A stretch of DNA of 64,000 nt from Pseudomonas paralactis (lineage in GTDB: Bacteria > Pseudomonadota > Gammaproteobacteria > Pseudomonadales > Pseudomonadaceae), in the NCBI RefSeq assembly GCF_001439735.1, contig NZ_JYLN01000002.1:310001-374000 (forward strand), read 5' to 3'. This document shows positions 8,070-15,018 of this stretch, piece by piece. How positions within the stretch are numbered: position 1 is the stretch's first letter; each line of letters begins with the position of its first letter. Under the pieces are notes generated by a model. It had not been told where the DNA came from. It worked only from the letters and a program-made list of their open reading frames with translations, and searched no databases. The translations under genes were made by a program, and so were the position numbers.

Positions 8070-8243
8070 TTATTCAGCCTTCTTGGGGGTGGAGTTGAGG
8101 ACGCTGGTCAGTTCCAGGCGGCCAGCGGTGCGCAGGGCGGATGCTTCGACGTCGAGCAGTTCCAGCTCCTCACCGGCGGTGGACCAATGGCCGTTGCCGA
8201 TGGGGAATGGGATGAGGACGGTGTAGGTTTGGCGGGTGGGCAT
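8070..8243 (-). CDS. Small conserved-looking tail protein upstream of sheath
   Basis: 57 codons from ATG 8243, beginning MPTRQTYTVLIPFPIGNG and ending STPKKAE, stop TAA two bases before the sheath ATG. The body (GEELELLDVEASALRTAGRL) reads as a compact soluble protein. I do not recognise the family; small genes just upstream of the sheath gene occur in other contractile tails. Tight spacing and good codon usage argue that it is real. Confidence 0.6.
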   Translation of the reverse strand: MPTRQTYTVLIPFPIGNGHWSTAGEELELLDVEASALRTAGRLELTSVLNSTPKKAE

Positions 8244-8272
8244 GGGTGGAGATCTCCGGGATGGAAAATGTT

Positions 8273-8325
8273 AAAGCCCCTGCAGGAGGGGCTTTCGGGG
8301 GGCGAAAAAACCGCTTTCGCGGTGG
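8273..8325 (-). terminator. Two tandem hairpins between fibre and sheath modules
   Basis: On the minus strand ACCGC-GAAA-GCGGT followed by TTTTT (8323-8305) is a compact intrinsic terminator directly downstream of the fibre chaperone gene. A second perfect 8-bp stem AAAGCCCC/GGGGCTTT (8295-8273) follows 10 bases later. Together they would end or attenuate transcripts entering from the fibre side, before the small protein and sheath genes. Confidence 0.72.
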
Positions 8326-8330
8326 GGGGC

Positions 8331-8567
8331 TTACTTCAGGAAGCGGGGCTTTTCAGGCCATACCACCGCGTCCGGGTCGGCACCCTGATCGGGGATGTCG
8401 CGCAGAGCTTTACGGTAGGCCACGAACACTGAGCGATCTTCGTCGGCCATTGGGTAATCAGGCATGGCCGCATAGTCGCTAGATGCCAGGTCGGCGTCCC
8501 GGGACTTACGAATGAGCGTCCACTTGATCAAAGGGTGAAGCTCAGCAGGTACAAATTCAGGTTTCAT
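8331..8567 (-). CDS. Tail fibre assembly chaperone-like protein
   Basis: 78 residues from ATG 8567, with AAGGAG seven bases before the start; the TTG just upstream is less likely. The sequence (MKPEFVPAELHPLIKWTLIR, later DEDRSVFVAYRKALRDIPDQ and VVWPEKP) has the pattern of small phage tail-fibre assembly proteins that share the YRxxLRDIP-type motif. It follows the fibre gene, the usual position of the fibre chaperone in R-pyocins. Confidence 0.75.
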   Translation of the reverse strand: MKPEFVPAELHPLIKWTLIRKSRDADLASSDYAAMPDYPMADEDRSVFVAYRKALRDIPDQGADPDAVVWPEKPRFLK

Positions 8568-8578
8568 CAATATTCTCC

Positions 8579-9343
8579 TTAACCCAAAGCCAACATGGTT
8601 CCCCAGTCAGCGGGGTGGGCAACTACGCCCGTACAAGCGCCCGCCAGCATTACTTCAACAACTCCACCCTCGGAGTTGCGCATTGGATGAAGATGCGCGT
8701 AATACCCAAAACGCTGGGCCGGCAATACCACCTCAGAACACCAACGCCACTTACCCTTTTCGCTCTGTGTACTCCAAAAACCTGAAACAGCGCCCTCAAT
8801 CACTCGAACAAAAGCTCCGAAAGTCATACACGAATTCAGACTCACGGGCGTCCCTCCGCTTGCCCTGTCGCTGTCAACAGAATAAGGAAACGCAAGCCAC
8901 ATGCCGCTCTGCGGGGTGCCTTGATTGTCCGACCATTTCATTTGCCAGACGTTAATACTGGTGCGCCAATATCCAGTCGAGCTTATGTCGAAATCTGGAT
9001 ATTGCTCACGCACATCCGCCTGTACCTGAAGCATAAAGTCGACGTCCGCCTGAGGCCGCCCCGCAGTTTTCGCCGCCGCGGTCACCGTCCGCAGTTTTGT
9101 GGCAGTTACCTGTTGATGAACAGCCCACCCATCAATCAGGGTTCCCGTGGCATCCGCTGTCATATTGAAGTTTCGCGTAAGCGCCAGCCTAGGCAACCTC
9201 TGCTCCAGGCTTACAAGCTGTGCCTCATATTTTCGACGCGAAGCTTCAAGCGCCTTATCAATATCATCGACCTTGCTCGTAACGATGTTCGTCAAATTAT
9301 TTGCCGCGCTTACAACAGCGGCCAATTGCTGTTCAGTACTCAC
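8579..9343 (-). CDS. Probable R-type tailocin receptor-binding fibre or fibre-tip protein
   Basis: 254 residues from ATG 9343. The first 50 residues are helical with coiled-coil character (NNLTNIVTSKVDDIDKALEA, EAQLVSLEQR); the rest is beta-rich with many Trp/Tyr (WRTSINVWQMKWSD, GFWSTQSEKGKWRW). This layout suits a trimeric fibre with a receptor-binding end. Position between the collar-type fibre protein and the fibre chaperone supports it. The DNA is visibly more AT-rich than the flanking tail genes, as expected of exchanged specificity genes. No family was recognised, so the receptor-binding role is inference. Confidence 0.65.
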   Translation of the reverse strand: MSTEQQLAAVVSAANNLTNIVTSKVDDIDKALEASRRKYEAQLVSLEQRLPRLALTRNFNMTADATGTLIDGWAVHQQVTATKLRTVTAAAKTAGRPQADVDFMLQVQADVREQYPDFDISSTGYWRTSINVWQMKWSDNQGTPQSGMWLAFPYSVDSDRASGGTPVSLNSCMTFGAFVRVIEGAVSGFWSTQSEKGKWRWCSEVVLPAQRFGYYAHLHPMRNSEGGVVEVMLAGACTGVVAHPADWGTMLALG

Positions 9344-9437
9344 TGTTTGAACTCCCTGTATTCCATTAATATTTCCCCTGAGTTTTCAATCAAGCCCAAA
9401 GAGCGGCTTCATGGTGACAAGTAAAATGGCTCTGTCG

Positions 9438-9974
9438 CTAAGTCGCATTCTTTTCCAAAGCCATTACCCGAAATAGAACCCCTACACCTCGGGCCATGTT
9501 GTCGACGCTTGCCGCCGAAAGAGAAGCAAGCTCTTCGACCAGCAAAATATTGAGGTTTTCAGACCCCACTACCACCGTAACGCTATCCGCCGGCAACGGC
9601 GAAACATCCAACGTAAACTTCTGCAGCACCCGCGCCGCCGCCGCTTTATACGTCAGCAACTTCCCCGCCACGGAATACACCGCCAGCAAGGTCCCACTGG
9701 CGAGGTAAAAACCGAACTCGCCAATCTCATACTCACCGTCGCCATCAAACAGCGCGGCCATCCTGAGTTGGCGCTCGCCCAGGTCTTCGTAATCAACGAT
9801 GGCCACCCGTTGGCGCTCGTCACGCAAGGCCACTTCGCTGCCGTCGGGGTTGTAGCGGCCGGTGCCGGCGCCGATGTGGGTGATTTCGCCTTTGAGGCCC
9901 TGGTTCTTTGCCTGCAGCACTTCATCCAAACCTTTGGAGGTGAAGCGCACCAGGCGCGTGATTTCATCTGTCAT
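9438..9974 (-). CDS. Tail-collar/fibre N-terminal protein (short)
   Basis: 178 residues from ATG 9974, overlapping the gpI stop as ATGA. The sequence (ITRLVRFTSKGLDEVLQAKN, then LKGEITHIGAGTGRYNPDGS) is the conserved baseplate-attachment domain found at the N-terminus of P2-like tail fibres (phage tail-collar domain). In R-pyocins this domain continues into a fibre of roughly 690 residues; here the protein ends soon after the domain, and the distal part appears as a separate gene at 8579-9343. The fibre is thus either genuinely short and split, or remodelled by exchange. Confidence 0.83.
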   Translation of the reverse strand: MTDEITRLVRFTSKGLDEVLQAKNQGLKGEITHIGAGTGRYNPDGSEVALRDERQRVAIVDYEDLGERQLRMAALFDGDGEYEIGEFGFYLASGTLLAVYSVAGKLLTYKAAAARVLQKFTLDVSPLPADSVTVVVGSENLNILLVEELASLSAASVDNMARGVGVLFRVMALEKNAT

Positions 9975-10609
9975 GGCTGCGCCCTGAGGTCGTAGTCGTT
10001 AATGGTGTAGTGCTGGGCAACCCCGGCACTGTTTAACCGGGCCACCAGCGCCAAGTCCGGCAACGCGCCGTTCAGGTAGAACTCGCCGTCGCTTAAAGGC
10101 GCGTCGAGCACTTGCGTGAGCGCGAGCTGGCCTTCGGTCTCATGCACGATGGTGATCGTCGCCTGATCGCGCTCACTTTTTGCCGCGTTGATGCGGCGGA
10201 TCAGCCGGTTGTGATCGCCGCTGGACCAGCTGCGCCCGATGATCGCCTGCACGTCGAAGGTGTAAGGCACGCCCAGCGGACGTTGCTGGTACCAGGCGCT
10301 GATATTGGGCGTGAAGCCCAATGACTCCACCGCATGACTCAGCGCCTTGGGTGTGCCGGCCTGGCGCTGGATCTGCCAGGACAACGCTACGGTCAGACGC
10401 TTTTCCGCCTCGCTGGCCTCGGCATCCCATTCGCTGACGCCACGGTCGGCGGCCAGGTAAGGGAGGAATTCGCTTGGGGTTTGAAGTGGATTCATCAGCG
10501 CTGGAAACGGCGGCGTGACACGTTCAATCAATGTGCCGAAGCCCAGGTCCAGGGCCTTTTCCAGCGGTGAACTGTTGGCAGGCAGCAAACTCGCTTTGGG
10601 TTCACTCAT
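9971..10609 (-). CDS. R-type tailocin baseplate protein I (P2 gpI-like)
   Basis: 212 residues from ATG 10609, chosen because it overlaps the TGA of gpJ (ATGA). The sequence LLPANSSPLEKALDLGFGTL and FLPYLAADRGVSEWDAEASE is the signature of P2 tail protein I, which joins gpJ in the baseplate wedge and carries the fibre. Order V-W-J-I-fibre is intact. Confidence 0.92.
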   Translation of the reverse strand: MSEPKASLLPANSSPLEKALDLGFGTLIERVTPPFPALMNPLQTPSEFLPYLAADRGVSEWDAEASEAEKRLTVALSWQIQRQAGTPKALSHAVESLGFTPNISAWYQQRPLGVPYTFDVQAIIGRSWSSGDHNRLIRRINAAKSERDQATITIVHETEGQLALTQVLDAPLSDGEFYLNGALPDLALVARLNSAGVAQHYTINDYDLRAQP

Positions 10610-11601
10610 AGGGTGCGCACCTCCACCTCGACGCCCGTGCAATACGGGGCCTGGAACGCGGTGCTGACAATCGGCGCCAGCGGTTCCAGGATGTGCAGTT
10701 GCGCAGCGCCAGCGCTGTGGATGGCGTAGTCGATCCAGCTGGGGTCGACCCGCCCTTCCAGCCGATGGCAGGACTCTGCGTAGTCTTGCAGCAGTTTCTG
10801 CGCCGCCACTTGGGTCAGCCCGGAGTCCGGGCCGGCGTTGATCTTGGCCACCACGCGAATTTTGTAGGGTTGAATCTGTGCGCCCTGAACGCTGACAAGG
10901 TCGGTTTCGGGCCGTACATCCGGCCGTGCGAAATGCCGACGCACGCCGTCAAGCAAGTCGGCAGACGGCGTACCGTCGCCCTCGCGGGAAAGCACGGTGA
11001 CCATGACTTCACCCGGTGCGGTGCGTCGGGCGTTGCCGTCCTTGATCTGGGCCGCATAGCCGTCCGGGTCGAAGGTGTAGGTGACCGTCACCACCCCAGG
11101 CGTCGCGCTCTGCACTTTCACCACCGGGCGCTCGCCAAGGGTGAACACTTCGCGGCGATACTGCATGCGCGAGCCCGCTGCCGGGGCGTGGGGCGCCAGG
11201 TAGTAACGCAGGCGGGCGTCGTCGTCGCTTTCCAGGGTTGGCGGCACCGGGGGAAATGCCGCCGGGTCGCCAGCGTCGAGCACTTGGCGTTCCAGGCCCA
11301 TATCGGCCAGGCGTGCATCCAGGTTGCTGCCGGTGGCCCACCACGCCAGCATCTGCTTGATGCGGGCGTTGTATTTGCGTTCGTGGGTTTGCAGGCGCAC
11401 GCAAAAAGCTTCCAGGGCCAGAGTCAGCAGTTCGCTCTCGTTGTCGAGGCTGACCTTGAGCTTAGCCGCGCTTTGCGGCGCGCGGCTGGCAACGTAGTCA
11501 ATGACGAACGCCTTGAACTCGGCCAGCAATGGCTCGAACTCATCCACCTTGATCAGGGCTGGTTCCGCCAGTTGGTTCTGGCCGGGGATCAACATGCTCA
11601 T
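10606..11601 (-). CDS. R-type tailocin baseplate assembly protein J (P2 gpJ-like)
   Basis: 331 residues from ATG 11601, overlapping the gpW stop (ATGA). It contains the baseplate J family core (ARLADMGLERQVLDAGDPAA, later SDDDARLRYYLAPHAP and EVMVTVLSREGDGTPS). It forms the wedge that triggers sheath contraction. Length is close to P2 gpJ with a moderate extension. Confidence 0.93.
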   Translation of the reverse strand: MSMLIPGQNQLAEPALIKVDEFEPLLAEFKAFVIDYVASRAPQSAAKLKVSLDNESELLTLALEAFCVRLQTHERKYNARIKQMLAWWATGSNLDARLADMGLERQVLDAGDPAAFPPVPPTLESDDDARLRYYLAPHAPAAGSRMQYRREVFTLGERPVVKVQSATPGVVTVTYTFDPDGYAAQIKDGNARRTAPGEVMVTVLSREGDGTPSADLLDGVRRHFARPDVRPETDLVSVQGAQIQPYKIRVVAKINAGPDSGLTQVAAQKLLQDYAESCHRLEGRVDPSWIDYAIHSAGAAQLHILEPLAPIVSTAFQAPYCTGVEVEVRTL

Positions 11602-11930
11602 GTCACGACCTCGAAGGATTGTTGGCGGTTTTTCCAGGTGCCGGCAAACCGCAGCAGCAGGCCGGCGCCCTGGCGGGTAGCGACGATGACCTGAGGGTCG
11701 AAGTCGCCGATACCGTTGTGGGTGTTGTAGAAGGCTTGCGCGGCGTGGCTTTGGGCGAGGATCAGCAGGTCGTCGCCCAGGTTCTGGCCGAGCAAGTGCG
11801 GGATCAGTGAGCCGTACAGCGGGCGTTTTTGCCGAGTGCCCACCGGAGTGGTCAGCGCCCGGGTGGCGCGCTGCACAAATTGCAGCCAGTCATCGACGGC
11901 TGCCCCGGTGTTCCTATCGATTCCGAGCAT
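11598..11930 (-). CDS. R-type tailocin baseplate wedge protein W (gp25-like)
   Basis: 110 residues from ATG 11930. The N-terminal MLGIDRNTGAAVDDWLQFVQ and central TRQKRPLYGSLIPHLLGQN are characteristic of the GPW/gp25 family that nucleates sheath assembly on the baseplate. Translationally coupled to gpJ through a 4-bp overlap, with gpV 9 bp upstream. Confidence 0.93.
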   Translation of the reverse strand: MLGIDRNTGAAVDDWLQFVQRATRALTTPVGTRQKRPLYGSLIPHLLGQNLGDDLLILAQSHAAQAFYNTHNGIGDFDPQVIVATRQGAGLLLRFAGTWKNRQQSFEVVT

Positions 11931-11939
11931 GGGGTGTCC

Positions 11940-12551
11940 TTATCGGGGGCTGATGACGCGTCCTTGATGGTCCACCACCGGGCCGCTGAAGTGCGCGCCG
12001 CCGGCATCCAGCAACAGGCTGGTACCGCCGATTTGCAGGGTGATGCTCTGGGCGTTGAGGCTCAGGCTGGCGGCGCCGACTTTAATGTCGACCTGTTCAC
12101 GGGAGCCGCTGACGGTGGTCGGGCCGTTGACCCAGTTGAAGGTATGGCTGGCATCGTCGTAGTCGCTTTGGGTGCCGTCCTGGTGTCGACGCCGGGTCAG
12201 CGTCGCAACGCTGGAAACCGGCGGAAAGCGATCACTGTTAAGGCCGAACAGAGCCACGGATTGCACCCCGCCCTCGCCCCCGCCGTAGTTGAGCAGCAGG
12301 CATTGTTCACCCACCGTGGGGATACGGGTTTCGGTTTGCGCACCGGCGCTGGGGTTGAAAAAGCGGATCGCCGGGGTCAGCAAGTCACCATGGCTGACCT
12401 TGCAGGTGTTGCTGGCCGCGTCGACCTGCTGGCAAATGCCAATCCGGCAGAAGCTTTCGGCGCGGCGGTAGAGGTCTTCGAGCTGGGTTTCCATCTCTGC
12501 CAGGCGTTCGACGATCGGTCCCAATTGCATGCGTAACAGCGCGTCGAACAT
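11940..12551 (-). CDS. R-type tailocin baseplate spike protein V (P2 gpV-like)
   Basis: 203 residues from ATG 12551. N-terminal helix (LGPIVERLAEMETQLEDLYR) followed by an OB-fold (GICQQVDAASNTCKVSHGDL and TRIPTVGEQCLLLNYGGGEG) and a C-terminal beta-helix-like repeat (SLNAQSITLQIGGTSLLLDA) match P2 gpV, the membrane-piercing spike. First of the canonical baseplate genes, as in P. aeruginosa R-pyocin. Confidence 0.93.
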   Translation of the reverse strand: MFDALLRMQLGPIVERLAEMETQLEDLYRRAESFCRIGICQQVDAASNTCKVSHGDLLTPAIRFFNPSAGAQTETRIPTVGEQCLLLNYGGGEGGVQSVALFGLNSDRFPPVSSVATLTRRRHQDGTQSDYDDASHTFNWVNGPTTVSGSREQVDIKVGAASLSLNAQSITLQIGGTSLLLDAGGAHFSGPVVDHQGRVISPR

Positions 12552-12554
12552 GGG

Positions 12555-13070
12555 CTACTCCGCCAGTGGCTTGTATTGAGCCGGGTCGTCGATGTTGGAG
12601 ACGTCCCAGGTGCAGGCAAACAACGGCTGGCCTGTAGGATCTTCAAGTAACGGCGGCCCCAGATAGAGGGTCTGAGTGAAGGAAACCGTCCAGGTGTCGT
12701 AGTCCGCATCATGGGTGCTACGTACAGCTGGAGCGGCGACGATATTGGCGGGCAAATCGCACTGTGCCTGGGGCAGGTTCCAACGGTTATCCAGCACCAG
12801 GTCCATCAATTGGCTGGCCAGGTCGCAGGCATCGAACGGCAATGCACCGGGGGTGACCATGGCCCTGAGTGAAATGCTCAGCACGTGGGCCTTGCGGCCT
12901 TCGCGAGAGCGAATGCCTGGGCCATTGCCTTCGACCGTGACCATTACGCCGGTTTGTTCAGCATCGCCTTGAAAGTCTTGGTGGCTGCCGACCTTGATGT
13001 CCGCAAAGGCCGCATGTAGCGCCGCGCCGATGGCTTGGGGCAGTTGGGATGGCTTTTCGATAAGCGTCAT
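12555..13070 (-). CDS. Tailocin protein between holin and baseplate V, function not known
   Basis: 171 residues from ATG 13070 (MTLIEKPSQLPQAIGAALHA). An upstream extension to 13148 has no ribosome site. The sequence has a gp37/tail-terminator-like feel (internal HVLSISLRAMVTPGALPFDA, then VSFTQTLYLGPPLLED) and sits where P. aeruginosa has one unnamed gene between its holin-like gene and gpV. It ends 3 bp before gpV, so it is in the operon. Possibly a tail completion protein; no catalytic motif seen. Confidence 0.68.
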   Translation of the reverse strand: MTLIEKPSQLPQAIGAALHAAFADIKVGSHQDFQGDAEQTGVMVTVEGNGPGIRSREGRKAHVLSISLRAMVTPGALPFDACDLASQLMDLVLDNRWNLPQAQCDLPANIVAAPAVRSTHDADYDTWTVSFTQTLYLGPPLLEDPTGQPLFACTWDVSNIDDPAQYKPLAE

Positions 13071-13093
13071 TTTAAGTCGCGTCCTTGCAACGA

Positions 13094-13432
13094 TTAGTGC
13101 GGGTCCTGGCCGGAGCCTTGGTTGATCCCGATGCGCTTGGCCGCCCATCGTTCATAAAGGCCGATGGCCACATCAGCACCGGCCATGGCGGTCAGGCAAC
13201 CAATGGCGCCGGCGGTCCAGATCGACATCCCGGCGGCGTAGCACAGCATCAGGGCCGAAACCCCGCAGACCATGCACGCCCCGGAGCGCAGGGCCAGTCG
13301 GCGGATCAGCGACCAACCGCGGGCGCCCTCCTTGTCGGCCCGCCACATCTCGCCGGATACACCGCCGATCACTGCCAATACGATGACCAGCCAGATAGGC
13401 ATTTCCGCTAACGCTTGCTGTTCATTTGTCAT
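13094..13432 (-). CDS. Tailocin holin-like membrane protein
   Basis: 112 residues from ATG 13432, preceded by AGGAGG. Three hydrophobic segments are visible (about residues 12-28, 48-66 and 70-92) with a basic loop (RADKEGARGWSLIRR) and a charged C-terminal tail. This is a small phage holin layout, and it is the first structural gene after the regulatory leader, as in R-pyocins. It should permeabilise the inner membrane for release of particles. No endolysin gene is present in the window, so its partner probably lies left of position 1. Confidence 0.82.
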   Translation of the reverse strand: MTNEQQALAEMPIWLVIVLAVIGGVSGEMWRADKEGARGWSLIRRLALRSGACMVCGVSALMLCYAAGMSIWTAGAIGCLTAMAGADVAIGLYERWAAKRIGINQGSGQDPH

Positions 13433-13502
13433 GTCACGCCTCCTGGCTGAGCAATAGATAGTCCGTATTTCATTTACAAATGCTTGAGTAGGTAGGCATT
13501 CC

Positions 13503-13527
13503 AAAAAGCCCGGTCGCCCGGGCTTTT
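13503..13527 (-). terminator. Terminator-like hairpin ahead of the holin gene
   Basis: Perfect 10-bp stem AAAAGCCCGG / CCGGGCTTTT with a 4-base loop; on the minus strand it ends in TTTTT. It sits 71 bp upstream of the holin ATG, in the path of any transcript from the late promoter at 13863-13891. It can also act on plus-strand transcripts. Confidence 0.7.
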
Positions 13528-13727
13528 CAGTAATGATGTCCTCGGACTTTCGGCGCTACTGGCGCGGTACGGTCCTTTCCTCGATGTTTTTCCGACCACG
13601 ATCCCTGTCTGCCGGATAACTGCTTCTGGTGCTTTACGCTGCACACCCGGGTCAGTTGCCAACCCTCTGAACCGTTAAGGCCGGTTCATCGCTGCCTGTT
13701 GTTGAAGCGTTGAAACTAAAGAGCGTC

Positions 13728-13827
13728 GGCATCCTTGCCGGTGTTGCCTGGCATCCTTGCCATCGCTTCGATGGCGTCCTTGCCGATGTTGCGTGCCTTC
13801 CTTGTCTTCCTTGGCAGCATCCTTGCC
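13728..13827. repeat. 22-bp degenerate tandem repeat array in tailocin leader
   Basis: Copies of GGCATCCTTGCC occur at 13728, 13750, 13773 (GGCGTCCTTGCC) and 13816 (AGCATCCTTGCC), with a weaker copy near 13792. The period is 22-23 bp, close to two helical turns and not a multiple of three, so a coding origin is unlikely. It lies just downstream of the predicted late promoter. Confidence 0.75.
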
Positions 13828-13862
13828 GCCTCCACCAGGCCTTGTTGGCTGGCTTGAGACGA

Positions 13863-13891
13863 AGAATATGCATGTATGCATATACAGTCAA
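13863..13891 (-). promoter_or_regulatory. Predicted tailocin late promoter (sigma70 type)
   Basis: Minus strand -35 TTGACT (13891-13886), 17-bp spacer, -10 TATTCT (13868-13863). It faces the holin and tail genes. Palindrome 13868-13881 lies in the spacer and palindrome 13891-13904 touches the -35 box, so a repressor bound there would block RNA polymerase. Confidence 0.7.
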
Positions 13892-13935
13892 TGCACAAAT
13901 GCATTTATTTTCACCGCGGGAATGCATTAATGCAT
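13868..13935. promoter_or_regulatory. Three ATGC-N6-GCAT operator candidates for the PrtR-like repressor
   Basis: Three 14-bp sites share ATGC-N6-GCAT: ATGCATGTATGCAT (13868-13881), ATGCACAAATGCAT (13891-13904) and the perfect palindrome ATGCATTAATGCAT (13922-13935). A fourth, ATGCTAATTTGCAT (14794-14807), lies upstream of the repressor gene. Their positions over the late promoter and next to prtR fit a CI-like operator set. The binding protein is inferred. Confidence 0.68.
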
Positions 13936-13978
13936 TGGAGGCCTTACGGGCATGGGCTTGGCCGGTTTTCTAAGGGCG

Positions 13979-14005
13979 AAAAAAAACCCGCACACGGGCG
14001 GGTTT
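13979..14005 (-). terminator. Terminator after prtR-like gene
   Basis: Perfect 8-bp stem AAACCCGC / GCGGGTTT with a 6-base loop, 18 bp past the stop of the repressor gene; the minus-strand transcript ends in a long T run (13986-13979). It separates the repressor transcript from the late promoter. Confidence 0.88.
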
Positions 14006-14022
14006 CTTCTTACGCGTGGAGG

Positions 14023-14757
14023 TTAGCGGGCGTACATGCCCCACCAGAAAACATGACCGAGGATACTGATCTGCTCGTCCTGGATATCCTGGAAGCTGTA
14101 GTCCTCATCGGGGTGCTCATCACGGTTGAAGCTGCGCAGGCGAATCCCGGAAGGCAGGCGGTAGAGCTGTTTAACCCGCAACTGGCCGTTGTGATTGATG
14201 GCATACAGATCGCCATCGACGATGTCGCCAATGCCGCTCTTGCCGGCATTCACCCCAACCGTGGCGCCGTCGCGCAACACCGGCAACATACTGTTGCCGC
14301 GCACCGTCACGCACTTGGCCTGGTCGAACTGCACACCGTTATGCCGCAGGCTGCGCTTGCCGAACCGCAGGCTGGCCTTTTCGCTTTCCTCGATGACGAA
14401 TCTTCCTGATCCAGCAGCCAATTCAACCTCGCGCAGAAAGGGGATCGACACCTCGTCATCATTAACGGGGGTATCGTCGTCCCACAGGCTTATGTCCTTG
14501 AGTTCCGAATGCATCGGGTCACGCCCATCATCGCGCAAGCCGCCCACCGCAGCGCGCCCACGCAGCTGGTCGGTGCTCACGCGAAAATACTCGGCGATAC
14601 GGGAGATGTGTTTATCCGACGGATCAACGATCTTGCCGCTGAGGATCCGGGACAGTGTGGATTGAGGCACGCCGGTGCGCCGGTGAAGCTCCGTGGGGGA
14701 GATTCGGTCGCGGTCCAGCAGCTCTCTTAAGACGATAGAAACGTTGCGTTTTTGCAT
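14023..14757 (-). CDS. prtR: PrtR-like tailocin repressor (HTH plus LexA-type S24 peptidase)
   Basis: 244 residues from ATG 14757; an upstream TTG (14793) overlaps the operator and is less likely. Residues about 5-66 form an XRE-type helix-turn-helix (TELHRRTGVPQSTLSRILSG). The C-terminal S24 domain has the self-cleavage Ala115-Gly116 (VELAAGSGRF), catalytic Ser156 (RGNSMLPV) and Lys196 (LRVKQLYR). This is the CI/PrtR design that is cleaved when RecA is activated by DNA damage, releasing the tail operon. There is almost no Shine-Dalgarno sequence, and a possible promoter (TTGCCA, 17 bp, CAATAT) ends just before the ATG, so the message may be nearly leaderless. No prtN-like activator gene is seen in the window. 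Confidence 0.88.
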   Translation of the reverse strand: MQKRNVSIVLRELLDRDRISPTELHRRTGVPQSTLSRILSGKIVDPSDKHISRIAEYFRVSTDQLRGRAAVGGLRDDGRDPMHSELKDISLWDDDTPVNDDEVSIPFLREVELAAGSGRFVIEESEKASLRFGKRSLRHNGVQFDQAKCVTVRGNSMLPVLRDGATVGVNAGKSGIGDIVDGDLYAINHNGQLRVKQLYRLPSGIRLRSFNRDEHPDEDYSFQDIQDEQISILGHVFWWGMYAR

Positions 14758-14793
14758 AACGCGGATATTGACCTGAGTTTTTGAGGTTGGCAA

Positions 14794-14816
14794 ATGCTAA
14801 TTTGCATAATTTATGC
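14794..14816. promoter_or_regulatory. Operator candidate upstream of prtR-like gene
   Basis: ATGCTAATTTGCAT (14794-14807) matches the ATGC-N6-GCAT sites of the late promoter; it overlaps a second palindrome GCATAATTTATGC (14804-14816). It abuts the possible -35 box of the repressor gene, suggesting autoregulation. The remaining bases to 15018 are AT-rich with no gene visible. Confidence 0.6.
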
Positions 14817-15018
14817 GGCGCGAGGAAATTCTAGTCCACACATCAGTAGGCCGTGGAGCGCTAGGCAATCGACAATTTCAGCCTCAGGCAGGGCTTGAGG
14901 CCAGAAGCATATGCCGAGTGCAACTGCTAGGAGCCACCTCCAGCCTTCCATGAGGATAAAAAGAGTTATTCAGCTAACAGCCGCCTTTCAAAACGATTAA
15001 TGCACACATAATTACTGC

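Larger units (their letters stand above)
13433..13862 (-). promoter_or_regulatory. Long untranslated leader of the tailocin late operon
   Basis: About 430 bases separate the predicted late promoter from the holin start. They contain the 22-bp repeat array (13728-13827) and a terminator-like hairpin (13503-13527). Minus-strand open frames here (for example 13474-13662 and 13652-13927) lack credible starts and run through the repeats or the hairpin, so I treat the stretch as non-coding. The layout, promoter then repeats then terminator then structural genes, is compatible with antitermination control, but nothing here proves it. Confidence 0.5.

Noticed and set aside
13474..13662. 62-codon minus frame just before the holin gene
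   Set aside because: Starts at TTG without good spacing to a ribosome site and its last third is the terminator-like hairpin itself.
13652..13927. Overlapping minus-strand open frames of 60-90 codons over the leader repeats
   Set aside because: They begin inside the operator palindromes, have no ribosome sites, and the 22-bp repeat period is not a multiple of three, so repeated peptides would not be kept in frame.
1..14757. Intact contractile-tailed prophage
   Set aside because: No capsid, portal, terminase or replication gene lies between repressor and tail genes, and two tail types are present, so a tailocin cluster is the better reading within the window.
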